64,000 nt of DNA from Rhizobium sp. 18055 (GTDB lineage: Bacteria > Pseudomonadota > Alphaproteobacteria > Rhizobiales > Rhizobiaceae), in the NCBI RefSeq assembly GCF_902706285.1, contig NZ_CACSKD010000006.1:237290-301289 (forward strand), read 5' to 3'. Below the pieces are notes generated by a model. That model saw only the letters and a list, made by a program, of their open reading frames with translations, searched no databases and was not told the origin of the DNA. The position numbers and the translations under genes were made by a program. Numbering within the stretch: the stretch's first letter is position 1; every line of letters starts with the position of its first letter. Positions 36,770-47,539 of the stretch are shown here, piece after piece.

Positions 36770-36790
36770 CCATTGCTGCGGACATATCCA

Positions 36791-37438
36791 TCATCCCCAC
36801 ACCCCGATATCCACGCCTGAAAACCCGGTCATCTTCAATTCCCGCGCATCCGCCAGCCCGAGCGGCTGGTGCGTCGCGGCGATGACGATGCCGCCGGCCT
36901 TTCGGTGCGCCTCGATCAGCCCGGCGAACAATGCGTCGGCGCTGGTATCGAGTGCTGCCGTCGGCTCGTCGAGGAGCCAGACGGGGCGGTGGGCGATCAG
37001 CAGCTTGGCGAAGGCGAAGCGGCGCTGCTGGCCGGCGGAGAGATAGCCGAAGGGGAGGTGGGCGATGCCGGGCAGGCCGACGGCCTCGGCGGCATCCTCG
37101 ACCGAAAAGCTGGAAACACCGTCGATATCGCCGAGGAAATCGCGCCAGAAGATGAGGTTTTCGGCGACCGTCAATTCGCTTTTCATCGCATTGCGGTGGC
37201 CGAGATAGTGGCTGATCTCGCCAAGGTTGCGCTCGGCTTTCCCGTGCGAATCACTCACCGCCACAATGCCCTTTTCGGGCTGCAGCAGACCGGCCAGGAC
37301 GCGCAGTAAAGTTGACTTTCCCGATCCATTTTTACCTGTCAAAACCAGTGCTTCGCCGGATTCCAGACGAAACGACACGCCCTCGAAAATCAGGTCTTCG
37401 CCCCGGCGCGCCGAGAGATTGGTGGCTTCGACATGCAT
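36791..37438 (-). CDS. ccmA: haem exporter ATP-binding protein CcmA
   Basis: 215 residues. Walker [17 protein letters not shown], signature YLSAGQQRRFAFAKLL, Walker B VWLLDEPTAALD. ATPase of the CcmABCD complex. The ATG at 37438 (MHVEATNLSARRG) fits the family; an ATG at 37468 is in frame. It is the promoter-proximal ccm gene, divergent from acnA. Confidence 0.94.
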   Translation of the reverse strand: MHVEATNLSARRGEDLIFEGVSFRLESGEALVLTGKNGSGKSTLLRVLAGLLQPEKGIVAVSDSHGKAERNLGEISHYLGHRNAMKSELTVAENLIFWRDFLGDIDGVSSFSVEDAAEAVGLPGIAHLPFGYLSAGQQRRFAFAKLLIAHRPVWLLDEPTAALDTSADALFAGLIEAHRKAGGIVIAATHQPLGLADARELKMTGFSGVDIGVWG

Positions 37439-37697
37439 GGAATATCCGCGGTTTAAGTTTTCAGTCATCGCAATGCAAAAAATTCAGAAATGGGTCATCC
37501 CCTCTCTGGCACCTTTCTGAGAAATTATCTATAAGACCTGCAACCACGCCAGCGGTCGGCGTGAATTTCATCCTAGCGCCGAACATGAGGTCCAACTTCA
37601 TGTGCGGACAGCGGAAATGGCCGTACCCGCATCCTGATGTGCATCACGTGCATAGGCGTCCGCACAATTGTGTTCGCTATCAGAAACGGGGTCTCTC

Positions 37698-40388
<2,691 letters not shown>

Positions 40389-40413
40389 TTTTTAACTGCT
40401 ATCACTGATAATG

Positions 40414-40447
40414 ACCGCCGGAGAGAAATTTCCGGCGGTTTTTGTTT
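40414..40447 (+). terminator. acnA terminator
   Basis: ACCGCCGGA and TCCGGCGGT form a 9-bp stem around GAGAAATT, followed by TTTTTGTTT. Confidence 0.92.
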
Positions 40448-40624
40448 GCGCGCCGGCGCTTCCGGCGATGCTCACAGGGATGTGTTGGGCAGTTGACCGC
40501 GCAGGCATTGTCTCACCCGTTCGTGATTTTTCGTTTGGACCGGGAGCGATTATCTCTAGGTTGAAGAGCAGGCGCCTGTGCCGGCATGTCCGGCTGCAGG
40601 TGGTGAGGAAAAAGGTTGAGGTGG

Positions 40625-41362
40625 ATGTCCCCGCGGTTTTTGATTTCGCTGATTGCAGGTATCGCTTTCGCGGGTCCGTCGTTCGGCCAGGAGGCGCCGA
40701 AAGGCGTGGTCGAACTGTTCACGTCGCAGGGCTGTTCGTCCTGCCCGCCGGCGGATGCGGCATTTCGCAAGCTGGTTGAACGCGGCGATGTCATCGCTCT
40801 CGCCTATCATGTCGATTACTGGAACTATCTCGGCTGGGCCGACACGCTGAGCTCGAAGGAAAACACCGAGCGGCAGTATGCCTATGCGCGCACCATGGGT
40901 CGCGCCAATGTCTATACGCCGCAGGTCGTCGTCAACGGCCGTGACCATGTGATGGGATCGGATCTCGGCGGCATCGAGAAGAAGGTCGATGGCTTTCTCA
41001 CCGAAGGCGAGGGCCTGATCGTGCCGATCAAGGCGCAGGTTCTGGGCGATCAGCTGGAGATCACCGTTGCTGCCGGCCAGGGCAAGGCGAATGTGGTGAT
41101 GGTCTATTTCGATCGCGAAAAGACCATCGATGTCGAAAAGGGCGAGAATAGCGGCCAGAAGATCGCCTATGTGCACAGCGTTTCCGACGTCGAGACGGTC
41201 GGCATGTGGGACGGCAAGCAGACAAGGCTGACGCTGCCGGCGACGTTGCTGCAGAAGGCCGATCTCGAAGGCTGCGCGGTTCTCCTGCAGTCGTCCACGG
41301 CCGATGGAACGCCGGCGGCGATCCTTGGTGCCGCGGTGGTCATGGCCGGCAAGAATATCTGA
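40625..41362 (+). CDS. DUF1223 thioredoxin-like periplasmic protein
   Basis: 245 residues. A signal peptide (FLISLIAGIAFAGPSFGQ) precedes VVELFTSQGCSSCPPADAAF, a CxxC thioredoxin-like motif, and AYHVDYWNYLGWADTLSS, NVYTPQVVVNGRDH. The DUF1223 family is widespread in alphaproteobacteria; function not defined. The ATG at 40625 is preceded by AAAGG; an upstream TTG at 40616 is in frame. Confidence 0.9.
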   Translation: MSPRFLISLIAGIAFAGPSFGQEAPKGVVELFTSQGCSSCPPADAAFRKLVERGDVIALAYHVDYWNYLGWADTLSSKENTERQYAYARTMGRANVYTPQVVVNGRDHVMGSDLGGIEKKVDGFLTEGEGLIVPIKAQVLGDQLEITVAAGQGKANVVMVYFDREKTIDVEKGENSGQKIAYVHSVSDVETVGMWDGKQTRLTLPATLLQKADLEGCAVLLQSSTADGTPAAILGAAVVMAGKNI

Positions 41363-41715
41363 AAGGTTTCACCTGTGTTTAAGGTGGAAGCGGGGCGGCC
41401 CGACCGATCGTATTCGGGGCTGGGGTTAAGGTCGATACGATCAGCCGGGCCCTTTGGCGCGCGAGCGCCAACTGTCGCATCTCCTCCCGAAAAGCCGGAA
41501 GACGATGCGCAAAAATCGGTGTCAGCGAATCCTCCAGGGGTGCGCCGCTCAAGTGCTGGCGAATTTCACTTTTAATTGAGGCGCTGTTTTGACTGAAATA
41601 CGGCGCGCCGGAGATTGCACACACTATGCTTAATGCGCGCGAGCCGGCGCTTGCAATTTGTGAATGCTGAGGCAAACTGTCACCTGCGCGTCATGAGCGG
41701 AGGCATTCGAGACTG
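41363..41715. other. 353-base region between DUF1223 and DUF2794 genes
   Basis: Holds only the weakly supported minus-strand reading frame listed separately; no clear promoter or repeat seen. Confidence 0.4.
41379..41630 (-). CDS. possible small hypothetical protein
   Basis: An open minus-strand frame of up to 98 codons lies in intergenic DNA, so it is not a shadow. From a GTG near 41628-41630 it reads VCAISGAPYFSQN, then EIRQHLSGAPLEDSLTPIFA and FREEMRQLALARQRA. No ATG and no clear ribosome site were found, and no family was recognised. It may be chance. Confidence 0.25.
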   Translation of the reverse strand, partial: SIVCAISGAPYFSQNSASIKSEIRQHLSGAPLEDSLTPIFAHRLPAFREEMRQLALARQRARLIVSTLTPAPNTIGRAAPLPP

Positions 41716-42129
41716 ATGACAGATCAGCCGGATTTACGGCATGGGAACAATCGCAGAGACAGTCGGGCTACCGACAGCGACCCTGCCATCGTCGTGGATA
41801 TCAAGGACTACAAGCAGAGCCAGGATCCGCTGCCGGTGACGTTTCACCGGCGAGAGCTCGATGCGATCCTCTGGATCTACGGCCGGATGGTCGGCGAGGG
41901 CGAGTGGCGCGACTACGCGATCGACCACATGAAGGACCTGGCGGTGTTTTCCGTCTTCAAGCGCTCCGGCGAAATGCCGCTCTTCCGCATCGAGAAAAAC
42001 CCCAGGCTCGCCGCCAAGCAGGGCGCCTACGCGGTGGTCAACACCCATGGGGTAATCCTCAAACGCGGCCACGATCTGCAGCAGGTTCTGAAGGTGTTCA
42101 ACAAGCAGCTGAAGCTGGTGGAGAAATGA
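41716..42129 (+). CDS. DUF2794 domain protein
   Basis: 137 residues. VTFHRRELDAILWIYGRMVG, EWRDYAIDHMKDLAVFSVFK and YAVVNTHGVILKRGHDLQQV are the conserved core of DUF2794, a family restricted to alphaproteobacteria with no known function. Soluble, basic C-terminus. Confidence 0.9.
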   Translation: MTDQPDLRHGNNRRDSRATDSDPAIVVDIKDYKQSQDPLPVTFHRRELDAILWIYGRMVGEGEWRDYAIDHMKDLAVFSVFKRSGEMPLFRIEKNPRLAAKQGAYAVVNTHGVILKRGHDLQQVLKVFNKQLKLVEK

Positions 42130-42186
42130 GGCGTTGCCCACAGGCAGCCTTGCCGGGCGCGCAGGCTCGGCTTGCTGATGTAGGCG

Positions 42187-42744
42187 TCAGTCCTTGAACA
42201 GTGTACCGGGGTATTGCAACAGATCGGCATCGGTGGTGTTGCCATCGCCGAGTTGCCGCTGCATCAGCATCGTGTCCAGCCAGCCGCCGTGCTTGAAGCC
42301 GGAGCCGGTCATGCGGCCGATCTCGTAGAAACCGAGTGCGGCATGCAAGGCAATCGAGGCCGGATGGGCGCCGCCGATCACCGCCACCATCTGGCGGAAG
42401 CCGAGCGTCGTGCAGCGGTCGATCAGTGCCGACAGCAGCCGTTTCCCGATCCCCTTGCCACGCGCTTCCGGCGCCAGATAGATCGAGTCCTCGACCATCC
42501 AGCGATAGGCCGGCCGGGTGCGGAAAGCCGATGCGTAGGCATAGCCGAGCAGGCGTCCGTCCTCGCCGATGGCGGCGATAAAGGGGTAGCCCTTGTCGGT
42601 TATGGCCGAGAGCCGTGCCGCCATCTCGACGCTGTCCGGCGGGGCGATCTCGTAGCTGGCGACGCCATTCAGCACCGATTCGCGATAGATCGCGGTGATC
42701 CGGTCGAGATCGGAGGCAAGGATATCACGCAGGAGAACGGGCAT
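42187..42744 (-). CDS. GNAT N-acetyltransferase (phosphinothricin-acetyltransferase-like)
   Basis: 185 residues. The acetyl-CoA loop reads EARGKGIGKRLLSAL; VEDSIYLAP, GGAHPASIALHAALGF and FKHGGWLDTMLMQ are typical of the PAT/MnaT subgroup that acetylates amino-acid analogues such as methionine derivatives. Actual substrate unknown. Convergent with DUF2794. Confidence 0.88.
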   Translation of the reverse strand: MPVLLRDILASDLDRITAIYRESVLNGVASYEIAPPDSVEMAARLSAITDKGYPFIAAIGEDGRLLGYAYASAFRTRPAYRWMVEDSIYLAPEARGKGIGKRLLSALIDRCTTLGFRQMVAVIGGAHPASIALHAALGFYEIGRMTGSGFKHGGWLDTMLMQRQLGDGNTTDADLLQYPGTLFKD

Positions 42745-42946
42745 TCGGGCAGCCGATGTCTGGAGGGCGGTAGATGCTGAAAATCATGTGATGGGAGATT
42801 TGGCAAGGGGAAAGCGAGGTGCGCGCCGGATCAGATGCGGCGAGGCGGCTTTGCGGCAATTGCGGACATAGAGCTGATCGGTCCTTGTATTTGAAACGAA
42901 GTCCATGCGATCAATGGTCGGTATTGTTTATGAGGGTAGGTACAGC

Positions 42947-43285
42947 ATGACTCGGGGGTACATAGGTTTCTATATTACCGAGGACGAGGACTGGCACCCC
43001 GCCAATTTAACAGACTTCGGTTATTGGATGGACTTCTACGTTGGCGACGATCGTGGAAGTGACGCTTTTACCGTCTTGGTCTGTACGCCATCATGGTTCG
43101 CCCGTGAACGGGGCGCAGAGGTGACGAGCGGCCGCAATGTGATCTTTATGCCCAGATTCGATCGCAACGCCTTAGACAATTTTCTTAGAGCAGAATGTAC
43201 AGGCGAAATTGGCAAGGGCACTGAGACGACGATGCTCAAAATTGATGGCATTGGTGAGTGGGAGTTTCGCTACAGAAGTTTATAG
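42947..43285 (+). CDS. Imm8-like immunity protein (orphan)
   Basis: 112 residues from the ATG at 42947; an in-frame ATG at 42905 adds 14. FGYWMDFYVGDDRGSDAFTV followed by LVCTPSWFA matches the pattern of the Imm8 immunity-protein fold (acidic G-x-D/E-G stretch, then VCTPxW). Such proteins neutralise polymorphic contact-dependent toxins. No toxin gene is adjacent. The local sequence is less GC-rich than its surroundings (for example ATTTAACAGACTTCGGTTAT), hinting at acquisition. Confidence 0.55.
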   Translation: MTRGYIGFYITEDEDWHPANLTDFGYWMDFYVGDDRGSDAFTVLVCTPSWFARERGAEVTSGRNVIFMPRFDRNALDNFLRAECTGEIGKGTETTMLKIDGIGEWEFRYRSL

Positions 43286-43417
43286 ATGGTATTCACTTGT
43301 CACCTTCGGGCCGAATGCCGTCATGGCAGGAATGCGCCATTGGGAGACGTTGGCTTCATGTCGCTCGTGCGGCTCCCTTTTCTCCCGTCCAGCTGAACTC
43401 ATGCGTGCGACCTGAAA

Positions 43418-43437
43418 CCCTCCCGATCACGGGAGGG
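43418..43437. repeat. perfect hairpin after the Imm8-like gene
   Basis: CCCTCCCG and CGGGAGGG around ATCA; no T tract. May be a terminator between convergent genes. Confidence 0.5.
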
Positions 43438-43488
43438 GCCAGATTGCATCTGGGAGCGCCTGCGGGGCTTGATGCATCAATGATGCCA

Positions 43489-43716
43489 TCATGGGAAGCT
43501 CAGGTCCAAACCGAGCATCCTGCTCACGACGAAGGTGACAAGCGCCACGCATAGGAGCACCAGCACGAAGACTGCGGCCATCTTGCCGCCCGTGCGCAGT
43601 GCCGCTCGCCTGTCGCCCTTCTCACCTCGATCGTAATGCCACTTGATGGCGAAGAACATGGCTGTGCCCAACGCGAGAATCTTGAACGTGACGAAAACTA
43701 TCGGGACCCAATCCAT
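43489..43716 (-). CDS. small two-helix membrane protein
   Basis: 75 residues. Two hydrophobic segments (about 5-23 and 47-66) separated by a basic loop (KWHYDRGEKGDRRAALRTGG). A GAGGGG site lies upstream of the ATG at 43716. No family recognised; convergent with the Imm8-like gene. Confidence 0.6.
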   Translation of the reverse strand: MDWVPIVFVTFKILALGTAMFFAIKWHYDRGEKGDRRAALRTGGKMAAVFVLVLLCVALVTFVVSRMLGLDLSFP

Positions 43717-44123
43717 AATAAATACCCCTCATGCGCATCGGCTACGCGCCTTATGATCCTATTTTTCGCAAACGCATACGCCTCACTATGCAACGCTGAT
43801 ATGTAATAGCAGGTGGTGGTTCCTGGCCCTTGTCGTTGGGTTCGGCAATGACCGCTCAGGCCCCGGAGCGGAAGATCCACCGGTTCGACAGCGGCGGCGA
43901 TCAATCATGTTCCCTCGCAGACAGCAGCCGCGCTCAAGGTCCGCCGCTTGGGCTGGCGCGGAGTAGCGGCTGCCGTGATCATGGCTGAAGACCGACGCTG
44001 AAACGCCACGTTAAACGGACCATCCGCGCTCGTTGATTGCGCCTGCAGAACACGTTCGCTCCGGCCAAGTCTTGCCTCTTGCCCCTGCCTGCTTTAGCTC
44101 ATGAACCAAAGGGAGCAGGCCAA
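43717..44123. other. 407-base intergenic region
   Basis: I see no gene, repeat or RNA signature here. The region should contain the divergent promoters of the flanking membrane-protein genes. Confidence 0.5.
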
Positions 44124-44597
44124 ATGGTTTTCATGGTAGTCGCGGTGCCGATCGTTCTCGTCTGCTTCTTCCTGTTTCCCCGCCGCACCTTGATCGCATT
44201 GGCCGCCGTTGTTTGCCTCGCCGCGGTCGTCGGGCTCTATCTCTACCTCAGGCAATCCGATGGCCAGAACGCGGCGAGCATGGTGACCGGGACGAGCAGC
44301 GGGATCGAAGACTGCGTGGATCCGGCCCGGCCGGTTTCCGTGCAACTGTCCAATGGTTCTGACCGGCAGGTCAACGTGGTGCGCTTCCGGCTGATCGCCA
44401 AACGCCCCGGTTTCAGCACCGAGACCTATTCCGACTATTTTACCAGCGACAAGATCATCGAGCCGCACGCCGTGTTTGCTCGTTGCTGGGCGCTCAACCC
44501 ATATCGCGGCCTGGAGACCTTGCCGGGCAAGCCGTTGCCCGGGGATTTCGTCTGGTCCGTCGATATCTCATCCGTCGAATTCGCCGATAATGAATAG
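44124..44597 (+). CDS. membrane-anchored hypothetical protein
   Basis: 157 residues. Two hydrophobic segments close together at the N-terminus (about 3-18 and 21-40), then an extracytoplasmic domain with two cysteines (GIEDCVDPARPVSVQLSNGS, FARCWALNPYRG). GGGAG precedes the ATG at 44124. Unrecognised family; the domain after the anchor looks like a small beta-rich fold. Confidence 0.65.
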   Translation: MVFMVVAVPIVLVCFFLFPRRTLIALAAVVCLAAVVGLYLYLRQSDGQNAASMVTGTSSGIEDCVDPARPVSVQLSNGSDRQVNVVRFRLIAKRPGFSTETYSDYFTSDKIIEPHAVFARCWALNPYRGLETLPGKPLPGDFVWSVDISSVEFADNE

Positions 44598-44696
44598 GTC
44601 GGTTCGGGAGCGATGGCGATGTCCGCGTTGCCCGGGCGCGGGCGCGGGTGTGCACGTGATGGCGGGCGTGAGGATCAATGGAGCGAGAGGCTGGAT

Positions 44697-45341
44697 ATGC
44701 CGGAACAGATGAATGCGGATTACCTGGAAAGCCTGCTTGGCAATCGCCGGCTGATGGAGCAGCTGGCATTCATCCTGGAGGTCGAGAAGTTGAAGACCGT
44801 CCTGCGCCGGACGACGTTGCTGGACCGCTCCCGTGTCGAGAACGACGCCGAGCACACATGGCAAATCTCCCTGATGGCCATGGTGCTTTGCGAACATTCC
44901 CGCGAGCCCGTCGATCTGCTTCGCGTTCTCAAGATGCTGCTCATTCACGATATCGTCGAGATCGATGCCGGCGACACGTTTGCCTACGACAGCGTTGCGC
45001 GCAGCAGCCAGGCCGAGCGCGAACTGAAGGCTGCCGACCGCATCTTCGCGCTGTTGCCCGATGACCAGGCACGGGAGTTCCGCGGGCTCTGGGACGAATT
45101 CGAACTGAAGGCCTCCGCCGAGGCCCGGTTCGCCAATGCGATGGATCGCCTGCAGCCGCTGCTGCACAATTTCTTCACCGATGGCGGCACCTGGATCACC
45201 AACACCGTCACCTCCTCCGATGTCGACCGTCGCATGCAGCCGATCGGCGTGGCGTCAAGGACGCTGGGCGATCTCAGCGAAAGGCTGATTTCGCTCGCCA
45301 TCGAGCAGGGGATTCTTGCACCAGGACCGTCCGGCGCCTGA
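44697..45341 (+). CDS. HD-domain phosphohydrolase (YfbR/5'-deoxynucleotidase-like)
   Basis: 214 residues. HD metal ligands are in ENDAEHTWQISLMAMVL and LLIHDIVEIDAGDTFAYD. The first part (ILEVEKLKTVLRRTTLLDRSR) is typical of the HD_3 group that includes YfbR nucleotidases. ATG at 44697 (MPEQMNADYL) follows GAGAGG; the frame extends to 44613. Cytoplasmic; substrate likely a nucleotide. Confidence 0.88.
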   Translation: MPEQMNADYLESLLGNRRLMEQLAFILEVEKLKTVLRRTTLLDRSRVENDAEHTWQISLMAMVLCEHSREPVDLLRVLKMLLIHDIVEIDAGDTFAYDSVARSSQAERELKAADRIFALLPDDQAREFRGLWDEFELKASAEARFANAMDRLQPLLHNFFTDGGTWITNTVTSSDVDRRMQPIGVASRTLGDLSERLISLAIEQGILAPGPSGA

Positions 45342-45463
45342 AAGGTGTGAAGCTGAACCAGCAGGTTCTGAAATCGCCGGAGGAAGGCAAGAATTCTTCC
45401 TGCCTGAAACTGAATATCTGCTTCTTACGGCGCGCGCCGCCAATGGCGGTTTCCTTGCGCCTT

Positions 45464-45883
45464 TCATGGTTTGCGAGGCAGTATTGGGGGGCGCAAGAAC
45501 CAATGCCGAAAAACGTTGGCAACAAGTGCACCGGTGCCCAGCCCCGCGAACCCCTGAGCCAGCAGAAGATCGGGGAGCGAGAAAGACGCAAACCAGTAGA
45601 AGGCCGAAAAAATAACAACGCAGTACGCCGCAAGCCTAACGGTACGATCCGAAACGGGCCAGCTGAAAGCAATGAAATGAAAGCCCATGCATACTCCAGC
45701 AAGGCAGGTCAGCAAGTGGCCCAGGACAGCCCCGGGTCTGTGCAGATAGCCGCTCATGAGCCAGAAGACAGCTGCTGCGATGCAGGCGTACAGGAGTTGT
45801 AGCGCCACCGCACCGGCCAAGACTATCCCGCGTGGATATCTCGGCGCCGAGTATCTGAAAAATTCGATCACAAACTTCTCCAC
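45464..45883 (-). CDS. four-helix membrane protein, probable SoxR target
   Basis: 139 residues from a GTG at 45883 (VEKFVIEFFRYSAPRYPRG), with four hydrophobic segments including GIVLAGAVALQLLYACIAAA and LLTCLAGVCMGFHFIAFSWP. The open frame runs upstream to 46084, but the SoxR-type promoter at 45943-45973 would start transcription after that point, so the short form is preferred. No family recognised. Its position under a 19-bp-spacer promoter suggests induction by redox-active compounds. Confidence 0.6.
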   Translation of the reverse strand: MEKFVIEFFRYSAPRYPRGIVLAGAVALQLLYACIAAAVFWLMSGYLHRPGAVLGHLLTCLAGVCMGFHFIAFSWPVSDRTVRLAAYCVVIFSAFYWFASFSLPDLLLAQGFAGLGTGALVANVFRHWFLRPPILPRKP

Positions 45884-45942
45884 TGCGGGCGATCGGCGAA
45901 TTTCGCTCTCGCTGGCTGAAAATAAGACCTGTCTGCTTGACT

Positions 45943-45973
45943 TTCGTACAACCTCAAGCTTGCTTGAGGTCAA
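45943..45973 (-). promoter_or_regulatory. SoxR box in a MerR-type promoter facing the minus strand
   Basis: CCTCAAG-CTTG-CTTGAGG (45952-45969) is a SoxR box. On the minus strand TTGACC, a 19-base spacer and TACGAA place it exactly as in the E. coli soxS promoter. It lies 17 bases before soxR and 60 bases before the divergent membrane-protein gene. Confidence 0.85.
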
Positions 45974-45985
45974 GAGGGTTTTGCG

Positions 45986-46426
45986 ATGGCACGGGATTTT
46001 ACTGTAGGGGAGGTTGCTAAGCGGGCAGGCATCGCTGTTTCCGCATTGCACTTCTATGAAACGAAGGGGCTGATCTCCAGTCACCGTACTTCAGGCAACC
46101 AGCGTCGTTACAGCAGCGATGTTTTGCGCCGCGTTGCGGTCATTCGCGTGGCGCAAAATTTGGGATTGCCGCTCTCGGTGATAGGAAGAGCACTCGCGCG
46201 GTTGCCCACCGGGCAGCCGTCGCGTGCTGACTGGGATTTGCTGTCGGCGGAATGGTCGCTGGAATTAAATGAACGCATCGAGAAGCTTCAGAGACTTCGA
46301 GACGGATTGTCCGATTGTATCGGCTGTGGCTGCCTCTCGCTTGATAAATGCGCGCTCGTCAATTGGGGTGACAAGCTTGCAGCGGAAGGACCGGGGGCCC
46401 GGCGACTGCTCGCTGAGCGGAAGTGA
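45986..46426 (+). CDS. soxR: redox-sensing activator SoxR
   Basis: 146 residues. MerR helix-turn-helix (FTVGEVAKRAGIAVSALHFY), dimer helix, and the [2Fe-2S] ligands Cys111, 114, 116 and 122 in CIGCGCLSLDKC. Oxidised SoxR twists 19-bp-spacer promoters. In non-enteric bacteria it controls efflux and redox genes directly rather than soxS; no soxS is seen here. Its own start is 17 bases past a SoxR box. Confidence 0.96.
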   Translation: MARDFTVGEVAKRAGIAVSALHFYETKGLISSHRTSGNQRRYSSDVLRRVAVIRVAQNLGLPLSVIGRALARLPTGQPSRADWDLLSAEWSLELNERIEKLQRLRDGLSDCIGCGCLSLDKCALVNWGDKLAAEGPGARRLLAERK

Positions 46427-46490
46427 TGCGATGGGCTGGAAATTGAGTTCAACGACATCCCAGCTCTGCGACGCTGCACGTGACTTCCCG

Positions 46491-46531
46491 CAAAAGAAAA
46501 ACCGCCTGCAACATCTCTGCCGCAGGCGGTT
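46491..46531 (-). terminator. second terminator after the Bax-inhibitor gene
   Basis: AACCGCCTGC and GCAGGCGGTT form a 10-bp stem; on the minus strand it is followed by TTTTCTTTTG. Acts as back-up to the adjacent terminator. Confidence 0.75.
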
Positions 46532-46551
46532 CTGGTCGTGTCGAATCTCGA

Positions 46552-46581
46552 CAAAAAAAGGCGACCCGGAGGTCGCCTTTT
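46552..46581 (-). terminator. terminator of the Bax-inhibitor gene
   Basis: AGGCGACC and GGTCGCCT around a 4-base loop, with a seven-T run on the minus strand. Confidence 0.9.
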
Positions 46582-46598
46582 CAATGATCAGTTCCTGA

Positions 46599-47360
46599 TT
46601 ACTTGCGGTTGCCCATGAACTGCAGCAGGAACATGAACAGGTTGATGAAATCGAGGTAGAGGGTCAGCGCGCCCATGATGGCCTTGCGGCCAGCCGTGGT
46701 GGCGTCGTCGTTTTCGAGATACATTTCCTTGATGCGCTGGGTGTCGTAGGCGGTGAGGCCTGCGAAGATCAGCACGCCGATGGCCGAGATCGCGAACTGC
46801 ATGGCAGACGATGCCAGGAAGATGTTGACGATCGAGGCGATGATCAGGCCGAACAGACCCATCATCAGGAACGAACCCATCGCGGAAAGATCACGCTTGG
46901 TGGTGTAGCCGTAGAGCGACAGGGCGCCGAACGATGCAGCCGTCACGAAGAAGGTCTGGGCGACGCTCTGGCCGGTGTAAACCAGCAGGATCGACGACAG
47001 CGACAGGCCCATCAGCGCAGCATAGACTGCAAAGGTGGTCTGTGCGGCCGAGACGCTCATCTTGTTGATGCGGTAGCTCAGGAAGAACACCAGTCCCAGC
47101 GGTGCGAGCATCACGACCCAGCGCAGCGGCGAATCGTAGATTGCAACGCCAGCGCTTGTGAGCAGCGTGTTGCCCATGCGGCCGGCAGCGAGCGATTGAT
47201 CGGTGGTGGTGGTCAGCGCCGTGGTCAGATACGCGGCAATGCCGGTGATGACGAGACCGATGCCCATCAGGTTGTAAACCTTCAGCATGTAGCTGCGAAG
47301 GCCCTGATCGATCAGTTCGCCGGTCTGTACGCGGCCCTGGTAATTGCGTAGGTCAGCCAT
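46599..47360 (-). CDS. ybhL: Bax inhibitor-1/YccA family membrane protein (YbhL)
   Basis: 253 residues with seven membrane segments. MADLRNYQGRVQTGELIDQG, LGLVFFLSYRI, FAVYAALMGLSLSSIL and FAGLTAYDTQRIKEMY are family features; the C-terminus ends LDFINLFMFLLQFMGNRK. The role in bacteria is unclear (calcium leak and protease-linked functions have been proposed). A structured leader RNA and two terminators frame it as a single-gene unit. Confidence 0.93.
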   Translation of the reverse strand: MADLRNYQGRVQTGELIDQGLRSYMLKVYNLMGIGLVITGIAAYLTTALTTTTDQSLAAGRMGNTLLTSAGVAIYDSPLRWVVMLAPLGLVFFLSYRINKMSVSAAQTTFAVYAALMGLSLSSILLVYTGQSVAQTFFVTAASFGALSLYGYTTKRDLSAMGSFLMMGLFGLIIASIVNIFLASSAMQFAISAIGVLIFAGLTAYDTQRIKEMYLENDDATTAGRKAIMGALTLYLDFINLFMFLLQFMGNRK

Positions 47361-47374
47361 AGTTTCCTCTTGTC

Positions 47375-47445
47375 AGCTCCGATGTGAACACGGTGTCGGG
47401 TTTCTCGACCCGGGCGCCGCTGCGGAGCTTCAGCATGCCTGTGGA
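47375..47445 (-). ncRNA. ybhL-motif leader RNA
   Basis: The minus strand 15 bases upstream of the gene folds with an outer stem AGCTCCG/CGGAGCT (47375-47429) and an inner CGGGT...ACCCG hairpin, preceded by CACAGGCATGCTGA. A conserved RNA of this kind is known upstream of ybhL genes in alphaproteobacteria. Confidence 0.7.
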
Positions 47446-47539
47446 TAATATGAGCCTTTCAGCCCCGGCAAACAAGAGCCTTGCAACCCGGCAGCGGGTT
47501 AAATCGCCGTAAGGTGCGGAATTTTATCAACCTTACCAA

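Larger units (their letters stand above)
36226..36790. other. 565-base repeat-filled gap between ccmA and ccmB
   Basis: No gene is supported. Palindromic blocks occupy about 36280-36580 and a 36-bp perfect inverted repeat spans 36615-36769. Several frames read through but encode only the repeat peptides (such as PDISPTGGEIGWA). Confidence 0.8.
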
